Shown: piece after piece, positions 7,520 through 14,591 of the stretch
How positions within the stretch are numbered: position 1 is the stretch's first letter
How the letters are laid out: each line of letters begins with the position of its first letter
Source of the DNA: Streptomyces sp. NRRL F-5135
GTDB lineage: Bacteria; Actinomycetota; Actinomycetes; Streptomycetales; Streptomycetaceae
Reading direction: 5' to 3'
DNA: 22,104 nucleotides
NCBI RefSeq assembly: GCF_000719775.1
Contig: NZ_JOHR01000033.1
Coordinates: forward strand, 1 to 22,104
Translations under genes and position numbers: made by a program
Notes under the pieces: model-generated
What the model saw: the letters and a program-made list of their open reading frames with translations, nothing else
The model's database searches: none
What the model was told of the DNA's origin: nothing

Positions 7520-7948
7520 ATGACCCTGACGCGGAACCTGTTCGACGAGATGCCCCCTGACGGCCGCGAGCGGCTGCGGGAAATCGCCCGGGAGGTCACC
7601 TTCCCGGCCGGTGCCGGCATCTTCGAGGAGGGCGCGTGGGCGGACCACTTCTGGATCGTGCGCTCCGGACAGGTCGCGCTGCACGCGCGCGTCCCCGGAC
7701 GGCGGACGACCGTGGTCGACTTCTTGGGACCCGGGGCGCTTCTGGGCTGGTCCTGGCTCTTCCCTCCCTACACCTGGCACCTGGGTGCGGAGGCCGTCCG
7801 TCGAGTCGAGGCAGAGGAGTACGACGCGACCGTCGTCCGCGCCCTCACCGAGGCCGACCCCGTGTTCGGGCGTGCGATGTACCGGTGCGTCGGGGACGTG
7901 GTGGCGCGTCGACTGCTGCTGAGCCGGACGCGCCTGCTCGACCTGTGA
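7520..7948 (+). CDS. Stand-alone cyclic-nucleotide-binding-fold (Crp/EAL-type cNMP) protein
   Basis: The protein has 142 residues from ATG 7520; an in-frame ATG at 7454 would add 22 poorly conserved, Arg-rich residues. The cNMP-binding beta-roll is recognisable: REVTFPAGAGIFEEGAWADH, then FWIVRSGQVALHARVPGRR, FLGPGALLGWSWLFPP and the C-helix. There is no helix-turn-helix after the roll and the protein ends with RRLLLSRTRLLDL, so it is not a Crp-type transcription factor. The phosphate-binding cassette is degenerate: GALLGWSWLF stands in place of GE(L)...R(A/S)A, so true cAMP binding is doubtful. Related small proteins sit in stress-regulon clusters of Streptomyces. Role inferred: ligand or redox sensor acting through protein contacts. 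Confidence 0.75.
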   Translation: MTLTRNLFDEMPPDGRERLREIAREVTFPAGAGIFEEGAWADHFWIVRSGQVALHARVPGRRTTVVDFLGPGALLGWSWLFPPYTWHLGAEAVRRVEAEEYDATVVRALTEADPVFGRAMYRCVGDVVARRLLLSRTRLLDL

Positions 7949-7978
7949 GCCCACCGGCGGAGCGGCCGCACCCGTCCT

Positions 7979-7998
7979 TGGCCCCCGGGAGGGGGCCA
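7979..7998. terminator. Bidirectional terminator hairpin
   Basis: TGGCCCCC (7979-7986) pairs perfectly with GGGGGCCA (7991-7998) across the tetraloop GGGA. It sits between the convergent cNMP-fold gene (ends 7948) and the histidine kinase gene (ends 8041), where it can stop transcription from both sides. Confidence 0.65.
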
Positions 7999-8040
7999 CC
8001 GTCATCCGGCACGCCCAGTCCCCGTGCCGTCCCGCTTCCC

Positions 8041-9789
8041 TTACCTTCGGCCGCCGGAGTGCAACAGCACCGTCCACACGACACGAGTGCCTCCGCCCTC
8101 GGGCACCTCGGTGGTCAGGGTGCCGCCGAGGCTCTCCGCCCGCCGCGCGAGGTTGTCCAGGCCGCTCCGGCGACTGTCGGGCGGTATCCCGGTCCCGTTG
8201 TCCGAAACGGTCAGCGTGAGCCGGCCGGAACGGTCCGTGAGGGACACCCGCACGGCCGACGCCCGGGCGTGCCGGGCCACGTTGCTCAGAGCCTCCTGGA
8301 GCACGGCCAGGACGTGTTCCGCGACATCCGGCGGTACATCCGTGTCGATCAACCCCTCCATACGCAGGGCCGGGATGAAGCCGAGCGGGCTCGCCGCCTG
8401 TTCGACCGCCACGGTGGCCCGGGCACGCAGCCCCCGGTCCGTCCGGCTCGTCCGGAGGGTACGCAGACCGAAGATCGCCGATCGGATGATCTTGATCGTC
8501 TCGTCCAGATCGTCCACCGCGCGCAGCAGCCGTTCGCGTGCGGCGGGGTGTTCGGTGAACCTCACGATGCTCTGCAGGGTCATCCCCGTGGCGAACAGCC
8601 GCTGGATGGCAAGGTCGTGGAGATCGCGGGCGATGCGCTCGTGGTCCTCCAGGAGGGTGAGCTTCTCCGTGGTGCGTCTGCGCTCGCCGAGCTCCAGGGC
8701 GAGCGCCACGTGCCCGGCGAACGACAGCAGTGGCGCCGTCTCGGCCTCGGTGAACGGATCCCCGCCGTGGACCCGGGCCAACAGCAGGACCCCTCGTACC
8801 TCGTTCTCGGCCGTCATCGGCATCGCGACGGCCGGCCCCAGCCCCGCCCACCGCGGAGGACCGACGGTGATCCTCGGATCATGCTCGACATCCAGGCTGA
8901 TGAGCGGTTCGCCGGCACGGAGGGCGGCTCCGGCGAACGAACCCTCCCGGGGGATCACCAGCCCCTGGTGGCTCTCGGCGTCCACCCCGGTCGCCAGGGC
9001 GACCCGGAGGGCGCCGTCCTCATGGGGGAACGCCAGTGCGCCCAGATCCGCGGAGAGGATCTTCCGCGCGCTGTCGACGATCCGGCGCAGCACCGACGTA
9101 CCGTCGGCGCCCGAGAGCAGCAGGGCGACGATCTCCGCGTCGGCCTCCCGCCAGCGGCGGCCGTCCCGCGCCTCCTGATACAGCCGCGCATGCTCGATCG
9201 CCGTACCGGCCGCCGCCGCGAGGGCGGAAAGAACCGCCTCGTCCTGCTTGCCGAAGCCCTTCCCACCTCGCTTGCCGGTGAGACGGAGAGTGCCGAACAC
9301 CGTGCCGCGCACCGTGATCGGAACTCCGAGGAGGGAGTGCCCGGGCGCGCGCTCCGGCCGAAGGCGGCACGAGGCCGGGTGACCGGCCGGACGAACCGAC
9401 CGGGCGGTCGGCTCGTCCGGCTCGGTCAGCCACAACGGCTCGGCGGAGCGGACCGGTTCGCCCGGGGTTGCGAGGCCGTCCGGGAGGCGTGCCACGGCGT
9501 CCGTCCGCAACGTACCGCTGTGCAGGACGCGAGCGAGCCCGCCGTCCTCGCCGAGGATGCCGAGTACCCCGTACTCCGCGTCCACCACCCGCACGGCGGC
9601 GTCCACGATCCGCCGCAGCACGTGGGACAGATCCAGGTCCCGCCCGATCACGAGAACGGATTCGAGCAATTGCCGGGCCGGTTCCGGGGAGCCGTGTGCC
9701 ACGACGTCCAGGTGGGACCGCAATGCGTCCGACAGCACGGTCGGGCATCGCGCCAGGTCCTCGCGATGGGTCTTCCTGTCCTCGGCCAC
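8041..9789 (-). CDS. DevS/DosS-like GAF-GAF sensor histidine kinase
   Basis: The protein has 582 residues from GTG 9789, chosen for the GTGGAGGAACC site directly upstream; the open frame continues to 10029 but enters the neighbouring gene. GAF-A covers residues about 40-205 and ends in FGTLRLTGK ... DEAVLSALAAAAGTAIEHAR, very close to mycobacterial DevS. GAF-B covers about 220-368. HisKA_3 follows with phosphoacceptor His391 in IARDLHDLAIQRLFATGMTL, then HATPase_c with SNVARHARAS, DNGTGIP and RRSGLDNLARRAESLGG. In DevS, GAF-A binds haem through His149; an ungapped alignment of 22 positions from AHPAS to LGVP puts Arg147 there in this protein. It faces the DevR-like regulator gene on the opposite strand, so the two form the likely two-component pair. 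The signal is unknown. In S. coelicolor the comparable protein is OsdK; orthology is not proven. Confidence 0.92.
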   Translation of the reverse strand: MAEDRKTHREDLARCPTVLSDALRSHLDVVAHGSPEPARQLLESVLVIGRDLDLSHVLRRIVDAAVRVVDAEYGVLGILGEDGGLARVLHSGTLRTDAVARLPDGLATPGEPVRSAEPLWLTEPDEPTARSVRPAGHPASCRLRPERAPGHSLLGVPITVRGTVFGTLRLTGKRGGKGFGKQDEAVLSALAAAAGTAIEHARLYQEARDGRRWREADAEIVALLLSGADGTSVLRRIVDSARKILSADLGALAFPHEDGALRVALATGVDAESHQGLVIPREGSFAGAALRAGEPLISLDVEHDPRITVGPPRWAGLGPAVAMPMTAENEVRGVLLLARVHGGDPFTEAETAPLLSFAGHVALALELGERRRTTEKLTLLEDHERIARDLHDLAIQRLFATGMTLQSIVRFTEHPAARERLLRAVDDLDETIKIIRSAIFGLRTLRTSRTDRGLRARATVAVEQAASPLGFIPALRMEGLIDTDVPPDVAEHVLAVLQEALSNVARHARASAVRVSLTDRSGRLTLTVSDNGTGIPPDSRRSGLDNLARRAESLGGTLTTEVPEGGGTRVVWTVLLHSGGRR

Positions 9790-9883
9790 GGTTCCTCCAC
9801 GGGACGAGCCCGGGGCCTGGCGTTCCGTCCCGACGTAACTCCACCGTAGCGTCCGGGAGCGTGGGTGCACGCCGAGACCGCCG

Positions 9884-9897
9884 GGGACCGTTCGCCC
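9884..9897. promoter_or_regulatory. Candidate autoregulatory operator GGGACCGTTCGCCC
   Basis: This 14-mer lies in the 174-base divergent promoter region between the sensor kinase and response regulator genes, 66 bases before the regulator start. It has GGGAC at one end and CCC at the other with the spacing of a DevR box. It shares CCGTTC and GCCCT with the site at 2152-2165, with one base shifted. The palindrome itself is weak. Confidence 0.35.
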
Positions 9898-9963
9898 TGG
9901 CCGGGGTGGTCCGCGCGGGGCATCATGGGGAAGGGACCGAGCACCTCTGCGCGGAGGAGCGCC

Positions 9964-10695
9964 ATGAACGAGCGACCTGCTCCCCCACCGCCCCCGCCCC
10001 GTATCCGGGTGTTCCTGCTCGACGACCACGAGGTCGTCCGGCGCGGCGTACGCGACCTCCTGGACGCCGAGCCCGACATCGAGGTCGTCGGCGAGGCGGG
10101 CTCAATGGATCACGCACTGGTCCGGGGACCGGCGGTACGGCCGGATGTGGCCCTGCTCGACGTCCGGCTGCCCGACGGCGACGGGATCACCGTCTGCCGG
10201 GAGCTGCGTTCCCTGATGCCCGGCATGGCATGCCTGATCCTCACCTCGTTCGACGACGACGACGCGCTGCTCGACGCGATCATGGCCGGCGCCGCCGGCT
10301 ACGTCCTGAAGGAGATCAAGGGCTCGGACCTCGTCGGCGCGGTGCGTACCGTCGCGTCCGGCCGGTCCATACTCGACCCGGCGACCACGACACGGCTGAT
10401 GAGCAGTCTGCGCGGGGAGGAGGACGGGGCGGGTGAGGAGCCGGGCTCGCTCTCGGAACTGTCACCCCGGGAGCAGGAGATCCTCGGTCTGATCGGGGAG
10501 GGGCTGACGAACCGCGAGATCGGCGGACGTCTCTACCTCTCGGAGAAGACGGTCAAGAACCACATCTCCCGGCTGTTGGCCAAGCTCGGGGTCGAACGGC
10601 GGATCCAGGCCGCCGTACTGGCCACGCAGGCGGCGGGCCCCGAGGCCGGTCACCTCCACGCGTCTCCCCCCGGGCCGGGCTCGCGCCGGTCGTGA
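9964..10695 (+). CDS. DevR/OsdR-like NarL-family response regulator
   Basis: The protein has 243 residues from ATG 9964, which has a strong GCGGAGGAGCGCC site; an earlier in-frame ATG at 9865 is rejected. The receiver domain (residues 13-135) has the acidic pair Asp20-Asp21, phosphoacceptor Asp66 in [12 protein letters not shown], the Thr of LILTSF and the Lys of YVLKEIKG. The C-terminal LuxR/NarL HTH (about 165-230) reads [20 protein letters not shown], close to DevR's [20 protein letters not shown]. The DNA-contacting Lys/Lys/Asn positions are therefore kept and a DevR-like target is likely. A Pro-rich N-terminus and a short Gly/Pro-rich tail are extra. It is inferred to be phosphorylated by the divergent kinase and to control the surrounding stress genes. 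An OsdR-type identity is probable but not proven. Confidence 0.92.
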   Translation: MNERPAPPPPPPRIRVFLLDDHEVVRRGVRDLLDAEPDIEVVGEAGSMDHALVRGPAVRPDVALLDVRLPDGDGITVCRELRSLMPGMACLILTSFDDDDALLDAIMAGAAGYVLKEIKGSDLVGAVRTVASGRSILDPATTTRLMSSLRGEEDGAGEEPGSLSELSPREQEILGLIGEGLTNREIGGRLYLSEKTVKNHISRLLAKLGVERRIQAAVLATQAAGPEAGHLHASPPGPGSRRS

Positions 10696-10793
10696 CAGGC
10701 CGGTGGCCCGACGTCCCGGCGGGTGCCGTTCCCGTCCCCGGGCGCCCGGCCGACCGCACGCGGCAGGGCTCGGGCGGGGTCCGGGCAGGCACG

Positions 10794-11663
10794 TCAATCG
10801 TGGGGTACGACGGCGACGGGGCATGCGGCGTGGTGCATGGCCGCCTGGAGAACGTGCCCGACGGGAGGTGACAGCGCGGGACGGCGCCGTCGCCTTCCCA
10901 GGACGAGCAGTCCGGCGTCGGCGGCCGTCCGGAGGACCGCGCGCGCCGGTCCCTCGGCCGTGACGGCAGTGGTCATGGGAAGGTCGGGGAACCTCTCCCG
11001 CCAAGGACGCAGAAACGCGGTGAGCTCGGTCCGCGCGTCCTCGGCGACCGCCGCCGACTTGGCGGGATCGACACCGCCACGGGTGTACGCGGGAGCCGGC
11101 AGGCTCCTGCCGTGCACCACGCGAAGAGCCGCTCCCCACCGCGTCGCGGTCTCGCAGGCGAACGAGACAAGCCCGTCGCACGGTCCGTGCAGGCTCAGCC
11201 CCAGCGCCACACCGCCCTCGCCGCGAGCGGGCCGGCCACCGTCGTCGGGGCGTACGAGCACCAGCGGGGCCTGGACACGAGTGACGACCCGCAGACCGAT
11301 GTCGCCGAGGAAGTAGCTCGCGACAGGAGCCATTCCCCGGGATCCGAGCACCAGCAGGTCCGACTCCCAGGCGGCGCGCAGCAGAGCGGCGGCAGGCTCT
11401 TCCGGGACCAGTTCCTCGCTGACCGAGAGGTCCGGGTACCGGTCCAGGACCCTCTCGGACGCCCGGTCGACGATCCACCGGGCCCAGTAGTTCTGGTCAT
11501 CGTCACGGGGCGGGGCCCCTTCCGGCTCCGGGGCCAACAGGATCCAGGCGTGCATCAGGTGCAGCGTGGCGTTCCGCAGCCGCGCCTCCCCGGCCGCCCA
11601 CAGGGCTGCCGCGAGGGCTTCCTCCGAGGCGTCCAGCCCCACAGTGATCACTTTGGACGTCAT
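10794..11663 (-). CDS. Tandem universal stress protein (UspA family), copy 1
   Basis: The protein has 289 residues with two Usp domains. Domain 1 (about 1-143) starts with VITVGLDASEEALAA and has GSRGMAPVASYFLGDIG, the G-2x-G-9x-G nucleotide motif but with Asp where Ser/Thr is usual. Domain 2 (about 150-289) has a degenerate loop, GRRRRRPALSPPVGHV, and ends with the typical HHAACPVAVVPHD. The start codon overlaps the CBS-BON stop as ATGA (11663-11660), so the two are co-translated. In actinobacteria such tandem proteins are members of hypoxia/dormancy regulons; some bind ATP. ATP binding by domain 1 is plausible and by domain 2 unlikely. It is convergent with the response regulator gene. Confidence 0.9.
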   Translation of the reverse strand: MTSKVITVGLDASEEALAAALWAAGEARLRNATLHLMHAWILLAPEPEGAPPRDDDQNYWARWIVDRASERVLDRYPDLSVSEELVPEEPAAALLRAAWESDLLVLGSRGMAPVASYFLGDIGLRVVTRVQAPLVLVRPDDGGRPARGEGGVALGLSLHGPCDGLVSFACETATRWGAALRVVHGRSLPAPAYTRGGVDPAKSAAVAEDARTELTAFLRPWRERFPDLPMTTAVTAEGPARAVLRTAADAGLLVLGRRRRRPALSPPVGHVLQAAMHHAACPVAVVPHD

Positions 11664-12346
11664 GACGGCGCACCGTGTGCCGCGTTCGCCGGACCGACAG
11701 GGGCGGTTCGCGACGTCAGCCGCTCGGACACGGAGACGACACCGTCGACGCCGGTGCACAACCGCACGAGGACCGGAACCAGACGGCTGTCCTCCACGGT
11801 TCCGTGCAGCGACACCTCGCCGCCCTTGACGTCGACGGTGACCGCGCCCGGTGCCAGGCCCAACGTCCCGGCCAGGATGTCGTGCGAGATCTCGTCCTCG
11901 ATGGCTTGATCACGTCGCAGGAACACCCTCAGCAGGTCACTGCGGCTGACGATGCCCAGCAGTTCGTCCGCCTCGTTCACCACGGGAAGCCGCTTGACGT
12001 TCTGCACCTCCATCAGACGGGCGGCTTCCACCACGGTCCACTCCGGGTGCGCGCAGACGGCCGGCGCGGACATGATCTCCCCGGCCGTGCGTCCTTCGGA
12101 TTTCGCGCGCTCCCACGCCTCCAGAGGCGGCACGGGTGTCCTGCCGGTCAGATCGGACCGGTCGGCCGCCTTGCGCAGCAGGTCCGCCTCCGACACCACG
12201 CCTGCCGGCCGTCCCGCGCCGTCGACGACTGGCACGGCACTGATGTCGTGGTCCGCCAGGAGTCTGGCGATGTCCTTGAACACCGTGTCGAGCGACACGC
12301 TCACGACGTTGCGGGTCATCAGTTCACCGATCGTGCGGTGCTTCAT
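11660..12346 (-). CDS. CBS-pair plus BON domain protein (copy 2)
   Basis: The protein has 228 residues, exactly the length of copy 1 at 3004-3690. CBS motifs lie at about 6-56 (GELMTRNVVSVSLDTVFKDI ... GVVSEADLLRK) and 92-145 (EIMSAPAVCAHPEWTVVEAA ... GIVSRSDLLRVFL). BON lies at about 150-212 (AVTVDVKGGEVSLHGTVEDS). ATG 12346 is preceded by GAGGGAGCGTGACC; the open frame continues upstream to 12439 without a better start. It is the first gene of a two-gene unit with the overlapping universal stress protein. Adenine-nucleotide sensing is inferred from the CBS family; the effector and target are not known. Confidence 0.9.
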   Translation of the reverse strand: MKHRTIGELMTRNVVSVSLDTVFKDIARLLADHDISAVPVVDGAGRPAGVVSEADLLRKAADRSDLTGRTPVPPLEAWERAKSEGRTAGEIMSAPAVCAHPEWTVVEAARLMEVQNVKRLPVVNEADELLGIVSRSDLLRVFLRRDQAIEDEISHDILAGTLGLAPGAVTVDVKGGEVSLHGTVEDSRLVPVLVRLCTGVDGVVSVSERLTSRTAPVGPANAAHGAPS

Positions 12347-12364
12347 GGTCACGCTCCCTCCGTC

Positions 12365-12378
12365 CCGGCACGTGCCGG
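12365..12378. promoter_or_regulatory. Perfect 14-bp palindrome upstream of the CBS-BON/Usp operon
   Basis: CCGGCACGTGCCGG is a perfect palindrome, 19 bases before the start codon of the minus-strand CBS-BON gene, overlapping its likely leader. A core of CACGTG is a common operator centre. It may be a repressor site or a chance feature of high GC content. Confidence 0.35.
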
Positions 12379-12502
12379 CCACCGGGGCACGGTCGTCTCT
12401 CCATGGTCTTCCCACGGCGGGCCATGCGGCATGAGCCACCCGGCCCCATCGCCCGGCGGACGGCCCAGGCAGCCGGCCGACACGCCCGCCGGAGGGGCCG
12501 AC

Positions 12503-12530
12503 GGGACCAGAGGTCGGGCCCTACCGGCCC
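12503..12530. promoter_or_regulatory. Candidate DevR-type operator pair in the divergent Acg / CBS-Usp promoter region
   Basis: GGGACCAGAGGTCGGG runs into GGGCCCTACCGGCCC (12516-12530). The first contains GACC-AGA-GGTC and the second GGGCC-N5-GGCCC, both inverted repeats. The spacing in the second is one base longer than in the sites at 2152 and 7435. They lie 90-118 bases before the nitroreductase start. In mycobacteria acg genes and universal stress protein genes are direct DevR targets; the assignment here is inference. Confidence 0.3.
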
Positions 12531-12567
12531 TGTCGTCGTCCCACCACGGTCACGAGGCTGGAGGAGT

Positions 12568-12589
12568 GGACGCCGCACACGCGGCGTCC
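12568..12589. promoter_or_regulatory. Perfect 9-bp hairpin in the leader of the nitroreductase gene
   Basis: GGACGCCGC (12568-12576) and GCGGCGTCC (12581-12589) are perfect inverted copies with an ACAC loop, ending 31 bases before the GTG start. It lies in the probable 5' untranslated region, upstream of the AAGGAGGT ribosome binding site, and could stabilise the messenger or bind a regulator. Confidence 0.45.
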
Positions 12590-12620
12590 GGGGAAGGGCT
12601 GACGACAAGGAGGTCAGGCG

Positions 12621-13616
12621 GTGTCCGCACGCACGATCGACGAGACTGCGGTGGCCGACTTCGTCCGGGATGCCACGGCCGCGCCGTCGATGCACAACGC
12701 ACAGCCCTGGCGGTTCGACTACGCGTCGGCTACGCGCACCTTCGGGCTCTACGCGGACCTGGAGCGCGCGCTCCCCCGGGCCGATCCCGCCAACCGTGGC
12801 CTGCACATCGGCTGCGGCGCGGCCCTGCTGAACCTGCGGACCGCCGCCGAGCACGCCGGATGGCGACCCGACACGTCCCTGCTGCCCGATCCGGACGCGC
12901 CGGCGCTCCTGGCGTCGGTGCGGCTCGCCGCGCCGACCGGGGCCACCGAGGGGCTGGCCGTGCTCCATTCCGCGATACACGAGCGGCACACGAGCCGGTG
13001 TCCCTTCGCCGACCGGCGCATCCCGGCCGATGTCCGCGAGGCGCTCGCACAGGCGGCGCACCACGAGGGCGCGACGCTCGCCTTCCCGGCAGGAGCGCAC
13101 CTGCAGAACGTACTGGACCAGATCCGGGACGCCGAGTGCTACGACCACATGGACGAGGACAAGGTGGCGGAGACCGAGCGCTGGACCCGGGCCTCCGGGG
13201 CCGACAGGCCGGCCGACGGCATACCCGAACACGCCTTCGGCCCGCGTGTGGGGGCCGGGACGGCCCCGGTAAGGGACTTCGCGGGCCACGAGCCGGTGCC
13301 GGGACGAGCCGTCGCGAGCTTCGAGGACCGTCCCCAGATCGCGCTGCTGGGCACCCGGGAGGACGGGCCCGCCGACTGGCTGCGCGCGGGCCAGGCCCTC
13401 GAGCGCGTCCTGCTCGTGGCCACGCTGCTCGGGCTGGGCGCCTCGTTCGCCACCCAGCCCCTGGAATGGCCGGAACTGCGCTGGGTGATGCGCGACCCGA
13501 TCTCGGGCTCGGGCCAGGTCCAGATGGTGCTCCGCCTGGGCTACGGCACCGACGGCCCCGGCGGGCCCGCGACACCACGCCGTCCCGTGAAGCAGGTTCT
13601 GACATTCGAGGACTGA
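12621..13616 (+). CDS. Acg-family FMN-binding nitroreductase-like protein
   Basis: The protein has 331 residues. It starts at GTG 12621 with a perfect AAGGAGGT site 6 bases before. The N-terminal motif SMHNAQPWRF (around residues 24-33) is the family's FMN-contact signature, followed by RALPRADPANRGLHIGCGAA, HERHTSRCPFADRRI in the middle, and a second nitroreductase half ending LLVATLLGLGASFATQPLEW and LRLGYG. The length and double-half architecture match Acg (Rv2032) and Rv3131 of Mycobacterium tuberculosis, both members of the DevR dormancy regulon. Acg proteins bind FMN but lack normal nitroreductase activity and are proposed to sequester flavin. The gene is divergent from the CBS-BON/Usp pair and followed 34 bases later by another Usp gene, probably in one operon. 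Confidence 0.9.
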   Translation: MSARTIDETAVADFVRDATAAPSMHNAQPWRFDYASATRTFGLYADLERALPRADPANRGLHIGCGAALLNLRTAAEHAGWRPDTSLLPDPDAPALLASVRLAAPTGATEGLAVLHSAIHERHTSRCPFADRRIPADVREALAQAAHHEGATLAFPAGAHLQNVLDQIRDAECYDHMDEDKVAETERWTRASGADRPADGIPEHAFGPRVGAGTAPVRDFAGHEPVPGRAVASFEDRPQIALLGTREDGPADWLRAGQALERVLLVATLLGLGASFATQPLEWPELRWVMRDPISGSGQVQMVLRLGYGTDGPGGPATPRRPVKQVLTFED

Positions 13617-13650
13617 CAGCAGGACAACCGACAGCGGGGAAGGGAAGGCG

Positions 13651-14532
13651 GTGGACCACATGGAATCTCCCGTGGTCGTAGGAGTGGACGGATCACACGG
13701 CAGTCTCCAGGCCGTCGACTGGGCCGCGGCCGAGGCGGAGCGTTCCGGGACTCCCCTCCGGCTCGTCCACGCCTCCCTGTGGGAACACTACGAAGGGGTA
13801 CGTCCGTCGATCGGCACGGACCGGCCGTCCCAGCAGGTGTACGCGGAGAACCTCGTCGCCACGGCGGAGCAGCGTGTGCAGCGGCTCACGCCAGGCGTGA
13901 AGGCCACCACCGCGGTCCAGCCGGACGATCCCGTGACCGCGCTTCTGAGAGAGGCGGACGAGGCGTCCTTGCTGGTGCTCGGGCCACGTGGGCACGGGCC
14001 GATCCTGAGCATGCTCCTCGGATCGGTGAGCCTGGCCCTCGCCGGACGGGCCCACTGCCCGGTGGTCGTCGTCCGCGGCGAGGAACCCAACCGCAGGGGC
14101 GCGTTCGACCGAGTCGTTCTCGGTGTGGGAGCGACCACGGGGAGCACGGTGGCCGCTCGCTTCGCCCTCGCCCAGGCAGGCTCACGCGGCAGCGAACTCC
14201 TCGCCGTACGGGCCTGGCGCTGTCCGGCCCACGAGAGCATGCCCTACCCCCTTCTCGGGGGTGAACAGGAACGCGCTTATCGGCAGGAGGCCGACGAGTG
14301 CGTGGACCGCGTCCTCGGCGTGGTCCGGACCGACTACCCCCGAGTACCGCTCCGGCGGAAGGTCGTGCAGGGCACGGCGCACCAGACGCTCATCGAGGAG
14401 TCGGACGGCGCGGATCTGCTGGTCGTCGGCGCGCGGCGGCGGCTGGGCGCCGCCGGTCTGCAACTCGGCCGTGTCAACCACGCGGTACTGCACCACGCCG
14501 CCTGTCCCGTGGCGGTGGTGCCAGAGCGCTGA
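13651..14532 (+). CDS. Tandem universal stress protein (UspA family), copy 2
   Basis: The protein has 293 residues from GTG 13651 (ATG 13660 is an alternative; GGGGAAGGGAAGG fits the GTG better). Domain 1 has VVVGVDGSHGSLQAVDWAA and GPRGHGPILSMLLGSVSLAL, with the full G-2x-G-9x-G-S ATP-binding motif. Domain 2 (from about residue 150) has GARRRLGAAGLQLGRVNHAV, in which the second glycine is replaced by arginine, and ends HHAACPVAVVPER. The intact motif in domain 1 contrasts with copy 1, where Asp follows the last glycine, so the two copies may differ in nucleotide use. It is downstream of the Acg-type gene and followed by a strong hairpin. Confidence 0.92.
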   Translation: MDHMESPVVVGVDGSHGSLQAVDWAAAEAERSGTPLRLVHASLWEHYEGVRPSIGTDRPSQQVYAENLVATAEQRVQRLTPGVKATTAVQPDDPVTALLREADEASLLVLGPRGHGPILSMLLGSVSLALAGRAHCPVVVVRGEEPNRRGAFDRVVLGVGATTGSTVAARFALAQAGSRGSELLAVRAWRCPAHESMPYPLLGGEQERAYRQEADECVDRVLGVVRTDYPRVPLRRKVVQGTAHQTLIEESDGADLLVVGARRRLGAAGLQLGRVNHAVLHHAACPVAVVPER

Positions 14533-14581
14533 ATCCACGCTCGGGCCGAACTCCACGCTCGACGCGCCGAACTCCACGCTT
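14531..14581. repeat. Three short degenerate direct repeats
   Basis: TCCACGCT occurs three times, at 14534, 14552 and 14573. The last two copies share the longer unit GCCGAACTCCACGCT. They start at the stop codon of the universal stress protein gene and end before the terminator hairpin. No function is recognised; they may mark slippage or an insertion border. Confidence 0.5.
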
Positions 14582-14591
14582 GTTCCTTGCC

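Noticed and set aside
7636..9849. Plus-strand open frame of 737 codons.
   Set aside because: It covers the cNMP-fold gene in another frame and the histidine kinase in antisense; there is no ribosome binding site and no family resemblance.
9790..10029. Longer N-terminus for the sensor kinase and an earlier start (9865) for the regulator.
   Set aside because: Both would overlap the opposite gene's promoter or coding start, and the chosen starts have strong ribosome binding sites.
11675..13681. Plus-strand open frame of 668 codons.
   Set aside because: It overlaps three clear genes (CBS-BON antisense, nitroreductase and Usp in other frames) and has no recognisable domain.
13788..14240. Minus-strand frames opposite the second universal stress protein.
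   Set aside because: They are shadows of the Usp gene with no domain of their own.
14531..14581. Possible CRISPR array.
   Set aside because: The repeat units are short, only three copies, degenerate, with no unique spacers of regular length and no cas gene.
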